From G965233625 sp965233625 (GTDB taxonomy: Bacteria; Planctomycetota; Planctomycetia; Pirellulales; Pirellulaceae): a DNA stretch of 64,000 nucleotides. The notes under the pieces were generated by a model. It was given only the letters and a program-made list of their open reading frames with translations, was not told the DNA's origin and did no database searches. Position numbers and translations under genes: made by a program. This document shows positions 43,523 through 51,059 of this stretch, one piece after another. Position 1 is the first letter of the stretch; the number at the start of each line of letters is the position of its first letter. The stretch spans positions 7,440,001 to 7,504,000 of the forward strand of contig OZ247499.1 of the NCBI GenBank assembly GCA_965233625.1. The letters run 5' to 3'.

Positions 43523-45115
43523 ATGTTAACCCGCGCTGCTTCTGGAATCGTGATGAGCGCACTGGCGCTCAGTCTCGGCGCCTGTGCCACGACACAACAG
43601 GCCGCTGCTCCGCAAAGTCTGGCTAATGTCGACGCCAATGCCCTCCGGCAGCAGATGACGGTGGCGAAGCCTGAGCCGTCGTATTGGCAGCAGAGCAAAG
43701 AGTGGCTGACCGGCGCGGGTTCAACGTCCGATGCGAAGCCCCAGTCGCAGCCTAAGGTGAAAACGCCCGATGATGAGAAAAAGGGCCTGTTCGCAATGGC
43801 GCGTCTGGCTGAAAGTGAAGGCCACTACAGCGACGCCACGCGACTTTTTAAAGAGTATGCCGGAAAGTACCCGGATGAGTATCGCGCCCATCAACGGCTA
43901 GGCATCATCGCCGCCCGCCAGGGTAAATTTGAAGACGCCGATGGGCATTTCGAGCATGCACTAGAGCTTGCTCCCGATAATCCCAAGCTTCTATCAGATG
44001 CGGGTTACGCTTTGTATCTTCAGCACCGCCTGGATGAAAGCGAGCGGCTGCTAAAGCGTGCGTTCCGCATGCGGCCGCACGACTCAGCGATCTGTAAAAA
44101 CCTGGCTCTGGTAGCAGGAAGTAAAGGTAAGTTCGTTGCCTGTCTGACGTTGTTCAAGCGTGTGGACACCGAGGCTCAGGCTTATGCCAACCTCGGTTAC
44201 GTCTACGCACAACAGGGTAACTACGAAAAGGCGATAGAGCAGTACAGTGTCGCGCTGACGCTCGATAAGTCGCTCCGGCCTGCAGCAGAAGCGATGGTGC
44301 AAATTGCCAAGCGTCGCGATGCAAGCCGGGCGTTAGACCGTCAGAACCTCCGAGATGGAGAGATGATCGCCAAGAAGGATGGTCAGCCTGTTCAGACGCC
44401 GGAAGAACAGACGGTGGAGCCGTCGACAAACGACAGCCAGCCTTCCCCCATCGTTCTTGCCAGCGGCGAAGCAGCCACGCAAGCTCAGGGATCGGATATC
44501 GGCGTTGTATTTACAGAGATGACTCCTGCTCAATCCCAGATCGCACGTGCTTCGTTGCAGAAAAGGCATTACAGTCCCAGCGCTGAACGGAAATCGATTG
44601 CCCGATACGAAAAACTGATGCAGGCCACAGCTTCGCCGGCGTCCAGCGCACCATCCAAGCAAGAACCTCTTGTCGAGAACACCACGGTTGCAACTTCGGA
44701 CAAGACGTTAACCACACGGCCCGGTAAACCGTTGCCACCCACTCCGCCGCCAGTCATATCTCAGCCATCCAGGTCAGAATTCCGGCCAGTTACGGTCGAA
44801 CCCGCCAAACCGCTAGGTGTTGCCAGCTCTCAGGATAGACCCGCCGCATCGCGGGTGGATCCGGCGCCGGTGGTTATCAAGGAGGCAACGGAGCCCAGAA
44901 GCGTTCCAAGTGGTGAAAAGTTGGCGCCCGTCATTACCTTCGAGCAGTATCTGTCAAATAAACAGGCTGCAGCTTCAAGTGCTGGCTTGCCCGCCGCACC
45001 GGCTTACGCCCACACGCAGCCTACCTGGTCAGCCCATCGTAATCCTGCCAATCCATTGAATGTTGCAAGCCAGGCTTCAAAGACAAACGCAAAGGGGCAA
45101 ACCAGGACCCAGTAG
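43523..45115 (+). CDS. TPR lipoprotein of the Tad locus (TadD-like)
   Basis: The 530-residue protein has a lipoprotein signal (SLGAC, Cys21). Tetratricopeptide repeats cover about residues 85-270, with phrases such as AYANLGYVYAQQGNYEKAIEQY. The second half is Pro/Ser/Thr-rich and low in complexity. TadD proteins are TPR lipoproteins that act in Flp pilus assembly; the position as third gene after the secretin supports this role. The long disordered tail is not typical of TadD. A strong terminator follows. Confidence 0.82.
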   Translation: MLTRAASGIVMSALALSLGACATTQQAAAPQSLANVDANALRQQMTVAKPEPSYWQQSKEWLTGAGSTSDAKPQSQPKVKTPDDEKKGLFAMARLAESEGHYSDATRLFKEYAGKYPDEYRAHQRLGIIAARQGKFEDADGHFEHALELAPDNPKLLSDAGYALYLQHRLDESERLLKRAFRMRPHDSAICKNLALVAGSKGKFVACLTLFKRVDTEAQAYANLGYVYAQQGNYEKAIEQYSVALTLDKSLRPAAEAMVQIAKRRDASRALDRQNLRDGEMIAKKDGQPVQTPEEQTVEPSTNDSQPSPIVLASGEAATQAQGSDIGVVFTEMTPAQSQIARASLQKRHYSPSAERKSIARYEKLMQATASPASSAPSKQEPLVENTTVATSDKTLTTRPGKPLPPTPPPVISQPSRSEFRPVTVEPAKPLGVASSQDRPAASRVDPAPVVIKEATEPRSVPSGEKLAPVITFEQYLSNKQAAASSAGLPAAPAYAHTQPTWSAHRNPANPLNVASQASKTNAKGQTRTQ

Positions 45116-45164
45116 ACAGATCATAAAACAACGTGCATTAGGTTCCGTTTAGCCACCGAACCGA

Positions 45165-45216
45165 AAAAAAGCCCCGGGATCGTTAATCGGTTCCGCGGGC
45201 TTTTTTATTTTGAACC
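45165..45216. terminator. Bidirectional terminator after the secretin operon
   Basis: A GC-rich stem (GCCCCGGGATCG against CGGTTCCGCGGGC) has A on its left side and a run of T on its right. It ends the plus-strand pilus arm and can act in both directions. Confidence 0.82.
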
Positions 45217-45352
45217 ATCTAAGCCGATCATGCCATTTCAATTTAGAAGGCGCAAAGCGGGGTTAGTCGCCACTGTGGATGGGGTGGTTGTTCTCCAGTG
45301 GAGGGGGCGCAAACCGTCGCAAGGCAGCGAACCTAGAACCTTCGGCGTGGAC

Positions 45353-45368
45353 TGGACCGATAATTGCT
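45353..45368 (+). promoter_or_regulatory. Sigma-54 (-24/-12) promoter of the M48 protease gene
   Basis: TGGACCGATAATTGCT matches the consensus TGGCACG-N4-TTGCW at 10 of 12 fixed positions, with exact GG-N10-GC spacing. Transcription would start near 45379, about 77 nt before the ATG at 45456. No GTAAAG-type upstream element is seen here. Confidence 0.65.
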
Positions 45369-45455
45369 TTCATAGCCGCCGTCTGCAATGCATTCTGAAT
45401 TGAAGGTGGGAACGACTGACCCGGTGATTTTTAGTTTGGAGCCGTAACTCTCTCG

Positions 45456-46595
45456 ATGCCTGCATCTAACCAAATTCAAGCGTATAACCTGGCTGTGCTC
45501 GTCGGCGGATGGTTGTTACTGGCAGGCGTCTTCTGCTGTCTTTTCGCACTTGTTCCGCCAATCATCATTAGCTTTGTATTTGCGACTACCTTCCTGCGTC
45601 TGGCCATTGAGGGGCAAACCGTTTCAAATGCGGCTTTGGCGGCGATCTGTTTCATCATTGGTTTGCGCCTGGGCGCACATCTGCTTTATCTCGTTGTTGC
45701 ATTGGTGACCAATCGCTTCGACCGGGAGTCGGAAACGGTCAACGGGCTGAAGATCTCCAGGCAGAGCAATCCTCATATTATGTCCCTGGTTGCAGAAGTC
45801 GGAGGTGAACTTGAGACCCGCCTGCCAGACGAAGTCTGGATTCTTCCATGGGCCGAGTGTTACGCTCTGGAGCAACGCCGTCTGGGCATCTCCAGGGATG
45901 ACCGCCGCCTGGTGTTGGCCGTCGGGCTGCCGCTGATCGAAATTCTTACCAATAGCGAAATGAAGGTGATCCTCGCGCACGAGTTGGCGCACTTCAGCGG
46001 TGGCGAAACTCGCAGCCGGGTGTTTATTTTCCGTTTCCTGGCTGCGTTGCGTGGAGTTATCTACGAACATGTTCTGGGGCCGGGTAGGTTTCTGGACCCT
46101 GTGTACTGGTTCGTGCAAGTCCTTCACCCGGTCGTTGTCGCACTTGCGCAACCACATCAGAAGCAGCAGGAGTACCGGGCGGATGCCTTGGCGGCGGAAT
46201 TGCTTGGCAGTGAAATTTCGATTCACACGCTGCTGAAGACGTGGCTTATCTCCAATCAGTTTGACGCCATCGCAGCGAGTTACGACCCACAGTCCCAGGG
46301 GGACAATCTCTACCAGCATTTTGCCCAGTCGTGGAGTGAGTTCAGCCAGCAGGGGCACGCCTACCTCCGTAACCGGCTTGCCGAACTGGAACGCGATGTC
46401 CAGGAAGATCATCCGACCATCACGCAGCGCATCGCAGCACTGGAGAAACTGGCGCAGCCAGACCAGGCCGCCGGCAGCCAGCGCGTTGTAAACATGCTGC
46501 AAGATCGCGATTCCCTGGAACGGGAACTCCAGCAAATGCTATTCTCCAGTTTCCCCACCGCCGCAGATGACGAACATTCCCTCGAAACGGTCTAA
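45456..46595 (+). CDS. M48 family membrane metalloprotease
   Basis: The 379-residue protein has two N-terminal membrane segments (about 12-50 and 55-85) and a zinc protease domain. The active site is HELAH (175-179) with the third zinc ligand Glu in QEYRADAL (about residue 226-233), as in HtpX/M48 enzymes. It should face the cytoplasm or periplasm at the inner membrane and degrade or process membrane or secreted proteins. The gene lies alone between the pilus arm and the first PEP-CTERM gene, and has its own sigma-54-like promoter. Confidence 0.87.
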   Translation: MPASNQIQAYNLAVLVGGWLLLAGVFCCLFALVPPIIISFVFATTFLRLAIEGQTVSNAALAAICFIIGLRLGAHLLYLVVALVTNRFDRESETVNGLKISRQSNPHIMSLVAEVGGELETRLPDEVWILPWAECYALEQRRLGISRDDRRLVLAVGLPLIEILTNSEMKVILAHELAHFSGGETRSRVFIFRFLAALRGVIYEHVLGPGRFLDPVYWFVQVLHPVVVALAQPHQKQQEYRADALAAELLGSEISIHTLLKTWLISNQFDAIAASYDPQSQGDNLYQHFAQSWSEFSQQGHAYLRNRLAELERDVQEDHPTITQRIAALEKLAQPDQAAGSQRVVNMLQDRDSLERELQQMLFSSFPTAADDEHSLETV

Positions 46596-46645
46596 AACGC
46601 GGAAACAAAACCCCTGGCTTCTCCCGCACCTGTTGGTGAAGCCAG

Positions 46646-46671
46646 TGTAAAGCAGGTTTTACAGGTGTAAG
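46646..46671. promoter_or_regulatory. Enhancer-like TGTAAA/TTTACA inverted repeat upstream of PEP-CTERM gene 1
   Basis: TGTAAA (46646-46651) and TTTACA (46658-46663) form an inverted repeat around a 6-nt spacer, followed by GTGTAAG (46665-46671). It is centred about 129 bp upstream of the -12 GC of the sigma-54 promoter at 46770 and resembles the array at the pilin gene. A hairpin without a T-run (46614-46645) lies just before it and may end the M48 transcript. Confidence 0.5.
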
Positions 46672-46769
46672 CCGCCATCTAACACTTTTCTGCGGTTCCG
46701 AGGCCGGGCAAACTGTGGTTTCGATCGCAAATAAAGGGCATTCTTAAAAAATATTAAAAAAAGCAGCCG

Positions 46770-46785
46770 GGGCGCAATGTTTGCT
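46770..46785 (+). promoter_or_regulatory. Sigma-54 (-24/-12) promoter of PEP-CTERM gene 1
   Basis: GGGCGCAATGTTTGCT matches the consensus TGGCACG-N4-TTGCW at 9 of 12 fixed positions, with exact GG-N10-GC spacing. Transcription would start near 46796, about 52 nt before the ATG at 46848. Confidence 0.62.
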
Positions 46786-46847
46786 CTAGGTGGTTCTTCA
46801 ATAAGATTCGCCCACGCTGATTGAATCAACAAGCCCAAGGTGTGCTG

Positions 46848-47612
46848 ATGAAAAAGACCCGCTTATTCCTCTCGGTTTCCGCGTGTTTGCTCGCTTTAAC
46901 GAGCATCTGCAGTGCCGACATACTGATTGATAACTTCGAGGATACTACAGCTTCGACCAGTGGTGGCTTAGGCTTACTTGGCATCACCGCCGTCGGTGGG
47001 GCGATACCTACCGCCACGGGACAGGACGGGACGCCAATGTCCCCCATTGCCGGAGTACTCGGTGGCATCCGAAGCGGTGAGGTAAACAGCATTATTCCAA
47101 GCGGTCTTGTAAATTTAGCTGTTTCGGATGCGTTTGACCGGGGGAGGTTTAGCGAGGGGGCTGGTGCCGATGGCACTGGATTTTTTACATATGATGGCGG
47201 CGGAGCCGGCCTGAATAGTGGCGCGGGTGTCGATTTTTCTGGCGAAGCCGCAGTTGTGGTTGACGTGGTAGAGTTTAACACAGGTGATGTAAACGTAACC
47301 CTCCAATTCATCGATGCTGACGGAGATGTATTCGAGCTTGAGGGAGTTGTCGATCAACTTGGTGAGCATTCCTTCTTGATTGACGACTTCCTACTGGCTG
47401 GAGGTGCCGGAGATGGCCTTCTTGATCTGACGAGCATTACGAGCTTTCAATTTGGCGTCACCAACGGCAATGGTCTGACGGCGCAAGATATTGGTATCAA
47501 TAGTATCCGAACGGTCCCCACACCTGAACCTACATCTCTCGCACTGTGGGGCCTGGGTCTTTTAGGTGCAGGAATCGCGGTGCGGCGCCGCCAGCGTAGC
47601 GCACGTAAATAG
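46848..47612 (+). CDS. PEP-CTERM sorting-signal protein
   Basis: From ATG 46848 the product has 254 residues: a signal peptide (about 1-24), a beta-rich body with many Gly, Asp and Thr, and a C-terminal PEP-CTERM signal (PEPTSLALWGLGLLGAGIAVRRRQRSARK in outline: PEP, one helix, Arg tail). The tail is recognised by exosortase, which cuts it and probably passes the protein to the cell surface. TTG 46821 is also open, but the leader begins naturally at MKKTRLF, with AAGG 7 nt upstream. The gene has its own sigma-54-like promoter and a terminator. Confidence 0.88.
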   Translation: MKKTRLFLSVSACLLALTSICSADILIDNFEDTTASTSGGLGLLGITAVGGAIPTATGQDGTPMSPIAGVLGGIRSGEVNSIIPSGLVNLAVSDAFDRGRFSEGAGADGTGFFTYDGGGAGLNSGAGVDFSGEAAVVVDVVEFNTGDVNVTLQFIDADGDVFELEGVVDQLGEHSFLIDDFLLAGGAGDGLLDLTSITSFQFGVTNGNGLTAQDIGINSIRTVPTPEPTSLALWGLGLLGAGIAVRRRQRSARK

Positions 47613-47633
47613 CGGTTGCGTATCAGTTACAGA

Positions 47634-47664
47634 AAAATCGCGGCCATATGTCGCGATTTTTTTT
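47634..47664 (+). terminator. Rho-independent terminator of PEP-CTERM gene 1
   Basis: AATCGCG pairs with CGCGATT around a 9-nt loop and is followed by eight T. It ends the PEP-CTERM gene 1 transcript. Confidence 0.87.
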
Positions 47665-47744
47665 GCGCAGTATCACTAACACGCCCGGTTGGTGAAGCGT
47701 TTCAAGGCATATCAGACCTGGGCAGTCCTTTCAGGTAACAATCC

Positions 47745-48002
47745 ATGCAGGTTGCATACCACCTCTTAGCGTTCCTCTGCTGGATTGGCGCACTGGCCAC
47801 GGCAATTCCCGTTGCCTCTTTTTTGTCTCCCGCGTTACTTGAGCGATCGTTCGCTGTCATCAGCGTTTCTGTTAGCCCGGATTTGATTAGCCAATGGCAT
47901 GCGAACACGGGTGTCGCCCACTGGCTGATCCTCGCGGCCGTGCTCATCGCGGCGGGCGCTGTGTTCAACGTAGCTGCTGGGATTGCGCGTGTTGCCGGAT
48001 AA
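47745..48002 (+). CDS. Small membrane protein (uncertain)
   Basis: The 85-residue frame codes for two hydrophobic segments (about 5-30 and 58-83) separated by a polar stretch. It has an AGG-type ribosome site 11 nt upstream. It could be a real small membrane protein, but no family is recognised and an open frame lies on the other strand. It lies between the terminator of PEP-CTERM gene 1 and the convergent glycosyltransferase gene. Confidence 0.42.
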   Translation: MQVAYHLLAFLCWIGALATAIPVASFLSPALLERSFAVISVSVSPDLISQWHANTGVAHWLILAAVLIAAGAVFNVAAGIARVAG

Positions 48003-48052
48003 TGGCTGGGTTCGTCCGTTGCAACGCAATCGGCTGCTCACACTTCGGCTGA

Positions 48053-48778
48053 TTACCGTCTAACGGTCTTCATCTTATAGAGGTAGAGCCTGCTTAAATG
48101 ACGCAGATAGTTGAGCTGCTCTTTGAGGGTGAGCTTACTTTCGCCGTGCTGCCTGTCGCGGAAGCAGATGGGCACTTCGGCCACATTCTTGCAGTGGCAC
48201 TTAACGATGAGTTCCAGGCCGATCTTGTAGCCAATCGGGTCTAGTTTCTCTGAGGTCAGAAAGGTTTCACGCCGCAGGGCGAAGAATCCGGCCATAGGGT
48301 CGCCAGCGGAAGTAAGCGGGCGTGCAAGCAGCGTTGCGGCTTTGGAATTGAGCCAGCGGAACAGGCCCCAACCTGCTTCGGTCTCGCCGCCCAGGACGTA
48401 GCGGCTTCCAATGACGAAGTCAGTCTTTGACTTGCTTAAAGCCTCGACAAGTTCCGGAATCTTTTCCGCCGGGTGCGAAAGATCCGCGTCCAGCACTAAT
48501 AGAACGTCGCCACGTGCCTCGCGCATTCCTGCAATCACCGCACTGGAAAGGCCGCGTTCGGTCTTACGGACGATGAGTTTCAACGGGAACTCGGAGGCGA
48601 GTTTCTCGCACACCTCTGGCGTCGCGTCAGGGCTATCGTCATCGATCACGAGGATTTCTGTACGGATGCCCGCGTCGTTCACCGCTGCCGCGATTCGGGG
48701 CACCAGCAAAGGCAGGTTCTCCGCTTCGCCATATGTGGGAATTATGACCGATAGCTGGGGGTGGGTCGTGTCAATCAT
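48053..48778 (-). CDS. Polyprenol-phosphate mannosyltransferase-like GT2
   Basis: The 241-residue GT2 enzyme has the GT-A nucleotide-binding motif DDDSPDAT (about residue 46) and the metal-binding phrase DADLSHP (about residue 97). The pattern fits dolichol-/polyprenol-phosphate mannose synthases, which load a sugar on a lipid carrier on the cytoplasmic face of the membrane. It has no C-terminal membrane helices, so it is of the single-domain type. It lies between the two PEP-CTERM genes. A GT-C-like membrane protein that could use the lipid-linked sugar is at 55392-57251. The sugar is inferred from the family only. Confidence 0.85.
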   Translation of the reverse strand: MIDTTHPQLSVIIPTYGEAENLPLLVPRIAAAVNDAGIRTEILVIDDDSPDATPEVCEKLASEFPLKLIVRKTERGLSSAVIAGMREARGDVLLVLDADLSHPAEKIPELVEALSKSKTDFVIGSRYVLGGETEAGWGLFRWLNSKAATLLARPLTSAGDPMAGFFALRRETFLTSEKLDPIGYKIGLELIVKCHCKNVAEVPICFRDRQHGESKLTLKEQLNYLRHLSRLYLYKMKTVRR

Positions 48779-48821
48779 TGAAGCTGGCTAAAGATAGGTG
48801 AGGCTGTTTCGGCAGCGCAAT

Positions 48822-48851
48822 AAAAAAGCCGACGCTTAAAGCACCGGCTTT
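48822..48851 (-). terminator. Rho-independent terminator of PEP-CTERM gene 2
   Basis: On the minus strand AAAGCCGGTGC and GCGTCGGCTTTTTTA form a stem with one mismatch, followed by a T-run. It lies 44 bp after the PEP-CTERM gene 2 stop. Confidence 0.78.
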
Positions 48852-48894
48852 GTTGGTTGTGACTGCGGGATGCGGTGACCTGGTTGAGCCTCAG

Positions 48895-49545
48895 CTACGC
48901 CTTGCGGGCTGCTGCCAGTTTGCGGCGACGATAAGTTCCAGCAGCGATGCCTACGCCGCCAATAAGACCCCATGCCAGCATGCTGGCTGGTTCGGGGTTG
49001 GGGATCACAGAAACATTGTCAATAAGTGCCGACGTGGCCTCTCCGTTTGTTACATTCCCCAGCGCAAACGTGATGTTACTTCCGCCTGGCGTGTTGAAAT
49101 TAGCCAATGGCACGTTGGTAAGCACAACGGTGTTAGGACCGTTGACCGTCGGAATGGAGATAAGCTCCACGAAACCAACGAAGGGGATAAACACAAAGTT
49201 TTGAGGATCGTCACTTTCTATGGTCGCAACTAAGTTGCCGTCTACGAACACGTTGAGAGGGTCGGGCCCGCCGTTACCGCCAAACGGCAAATCCGTAGAA
49301 GTGATTGTCCAGTCGAAAGACACTGTTGCGGTCTGGAACGGGCTGGCGAAATCCTGACCGAGAGTGGAGGGAAGGACACCAGCGGGTGATTGCAGTGCAC
49401 CGCCACCGGCTGGCAAAACGTTGATGGTCGAATCCCAACCAGACAATCCTGCTGAAAAATCACCATTCTCAATCAGTTCAGGATTCGCGAATGCGGTTGC
49501 TGGAACACAGAGTGCAACCAATGTGGCTAGTAGTAGTTTTCTCAC
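48895..49545 (-). CDS. PEP-CTERM sorting-signal protein
   Basis: The 216-residue protein has a signal peptide (about 1-20) and a beta-sandwich-like body (about 22-180). The C-terminal sorting signal has the form PEPASM, one hydrophobic helix, then RRRK. It should be exported, cut by exosortase and placed at the surface or matrix. The body has a carbohydrate-binding-like look (ELIENGDFSAGLSGWDS), a beginning common in PEP-CTERM proteins. The gene has its own sigma-54-like promoter and a terminator. Confidence 0.88.
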   Translation of the reverse strand: MRKLLLATLVALCVPATAFANPELIENGDFSAGLSGWDSTINVLPAGGGALQSPAGVLPSTLGQDFASPFQTATVSFDWTITSTDLPFGGNGGPDPLNVFVDGNLVATIESDDPQNFVFIPFVGFVELISIPTVNGPNTVVLTNVPLANFNTPGGSNITFALGNVTNGEATSALIDNVSVIPNPEPASMLAWGLIGGVGIAAGTYRRRKLAAARKA

Positions 49546-49600
49546 GGCAGACTAATCCAAGGAAAGTTGAGTGGGGAAGTTGGTGGTAGAGGTCCGTGTA

Positions 49601-49616
49601 AGCAAAACGCGCACCA
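49601..49616 (-). promoter_or_regulatory. Sigma-54 (-24/-12) promoter of PEP-CTERM gene 2
   Basis: Read on the minus strand the sequence is TGGTGCGCGTTTTGCT. It matches TGGCACG-N4-TTGCW at 10 of 12 fixed positions, with exact GG-N10-GC spacing. Transcription would start near 49590, about 45 nt before the ATG. Confidence 0.75.
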
Positions 49617-49752
49617 GTCTGTGCGTGGGATTCAGATTTCCCCGGAAAAATCTGATGTTCATCGTTGTTACAGCGGATTTTCAACGCGAACATTTGTTTT
49701 CGGCTGCGGCAAGTTCTGCCCTCGATTGGGAATTAGGTGAGGGCGTCTTTGC

Positions 49753-49771
49753 GCTAAGGTGTAAAGGTGCC
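49753..49771. promoter_or_regulatory. Conserved upstream element at PEP-CTERM gene 2
   Basis: GCGCTAAGGTGTAAAGGTG differs from the element at 39579-39597 (GCGCAAAGATGTAAAGGTG) at only two positions. Its centre lies about 160 bp upstream of the -12 GC of the PEP-CTERM gene 2 promoter, against about 157 bp at the pilin gene. Confidence 0.62.
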
Positions 49772-49884
49772 CGTACAATCTGCTGGATTCTGAAGGGTAA
49801 CTTTTGCGGCGGCTTGAAATTTGCTGTTGTTGGAGCCGGCTGGTTTGACCAGCCCTTTCTGGTTCCAACGATGTGTAAAGTGTT

Positions 49885-50820
49885 ATGGCTCAAGTGGCAG
49901 AGAAAAGGCTCGCTTCAAGTCCGTCCGCGATTGGCGTGAAAATGCCTGCGGTGTATGTGTTACTTGCGGTGGCGACAGCCATTGCGGTGGCTGTTTACTG
50001 GACAACATTTGTTGAACTGGTGCGGATCTGGGACATCGATCCCAACTATTCGCACGGTTTCGCGGTTCCTGTTGCCAGCGTAATTATCGCTGTGATTGCC
50101 TGGCGCCGGCGGGAACAACCGCCTCAGTTCGGCCCTGTGCCAGGCGCCACGCTTGCAACCGGCGGTCTCCTAGTCGCTGGAGGTCTGCTGCTGCATCTGT
50201 TTGCCCTGTTTATTACCAATCTGCTGTTCGACGTTGTTTCGCTGGTGCTGGTGCTGCAGGGAGTTTTGTTGCTCGCTGGCGGTCGTCAGTTGCGAACGAT
50301 CTTCAGTTTCGCCGTTGTTTTCCTGGTGTTCATGGCTCCGCTGCCAGCCGCGTGGTATCAGCCGATTGCCATTGCTATGCAGCAGATGGTGAGCGCCATT
50401 TCGTCGGCAATTCTCGAGATGTGCGGGATTCGCGTGTTCCGGCAGGGGTATCTGATGCATCTACGCGATGGCTTTACGATGGAAGTCGGCGAGGCATGTA
50501 GCGGTTTGCGGCAATTGACGGCAATCGCTGCCCTGGCCGCTGCCGTCGGATGGTTGGCCAATCGTGGCGTGGGCTACCGCATCATGCTCTTTTTGCTGGC
50601 GATCCCGCTCGCCATCCTTGCGAATTGCCTTCGCGTTTCCGCATCGGGGCTTATTCTGCTGTGGTTTGGCAGGAAATGGGCGGAAGGCGTGTTCCACATG
50701 CTTGAAGGCCTGGTCGTTGTCGCCATCGCCGCCGCACTGCTCCTGCTTGTCGCCTGGCTTCTTTTAGCCCTGTTCCCGGAGAAGAACCGAGACGAGGCGA
50801 CACCCGTAGCCGAGACCTAA
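49885..50820 (+). CDS. Exosortase
   Basis: The 311-residue integral membrane protein is an exosortase/archaeosortase family transpeptidase, which cuts PEP-CTERM proteins during export. Catalytic residues are Cys205 (EACSGLRQL), Arg250 (NCLRVS) and His271 (VFHMLEG). About eight membrane helices are visible. It is the sorting enzyme for the two PEP-CTERM proteins in the window. It heads a plus-strand series with epsI, the giant TPR gene, the GT-C-like protein and two unknowns, an order typical of exosortase loci. Confidence 0.94.
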   Translation: MAQVAEKRLASSPSAIGVKMPAVYVLLAVATAIAVAVYWTTFVELVRIWDIDPNYSHGFAVPVASVIIAVIAWRRREQPPQFGPVPGATLATGGLLVAGGLLLHLFALFITNLLFDVVSLVLVLQGVLLLAGGRQLRTIFSFAVVFLVFMAPLPAAWYQPIAIAMQQMVSAISSAILEMCGIRVFRQGYLMHLRDGFTMEVGEACSGLRQLTAIAALAAAVGWLANRGVGYRIMLFLLAIPLAILANCLRVSASGLILLWFGRKWAEGVFHMLEGLVVVAIAAALLLLVAWLLLALFPEKNRDEATPVAET

Positions 50821-50867
50821 GATGTGCGGAAAGCCGCCGGTAACTGTACAGCCAAGCTTACAGGTTA

Positions 50868-50885
50868 GCGCAAATCGTAAAGGTG
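50868..50885. promoter_or_regulatory. Conserved upstream element at the epsI gene
   Basis: GCGCAAATCGTAAAGGTG matches the elements at 39579 and 49753 apart from one missing base and one or two changes. It is centred 160 bp upstream of the -12 GC of the candidate promoter at 51023. Its direction relative to the gene is opposite to that at the other two sites. Confidence 0.55.
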
Positions 50886-51022
50886 TAACGCGACGGTCCG
50901 CCTGGGTTTTTCCAATTTTTTCGCAACCACTTCGGGATAAACGGTCGAAGTTGCTTTACCCCTCTATTATGCTATTTGATGCCCTCAATTGGTGTTGTTT
51001 TTGATTTTGTTGGCGAAACCAG

Positions 51023-51038
51023 TGGCGTAGCGGATGCG
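51023..51038 (+). promoter_or_regulatory. Weak sigma-54-like promoter of epsI
   Basis: TGGCGTAGCGGATGCG has exact GG-N10-GC spacing but matches only 7 of 12 fixed consensus positions. Transcription would start near 51049, leaving only about 11 nt before the start codon, with GGGAAA as the ribosome site. I call it mainly because the conserved upstream element is at the right distance. Confidence 0.4.
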
Positions 51039-51059
51039 CGATAAAGATTTGGGAAAGTG

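Larger units (their letters stand above)
49546..49884. other. Regulatory gap between PEP-CTERM gene 2 and exosortase (339 bp)
   Basis: The gap holds the sigma-54 promoter of the leftward PEP-CTERM gene 2 and two GTGTAAAG-type sites (49753-49771 and near 49873-49880). No gene is present. A promoter for the rightward exosortase gene is not obvious. Confidence 0.55.

Noticed and set aside
45624..46535. 303-residue open frame opposite the M48 protease gene
   Set aside because: The plus strand has the HELAH protease. The opposite frame shows no domain and no plausible start region.
49571..49939. 122-residue frame between PEP-CTERM gene 2 and exosortase
   Set aside because: It covers the sigma-54 promoter and upstream element and overlaps the exosortase start. 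No domain is seen.
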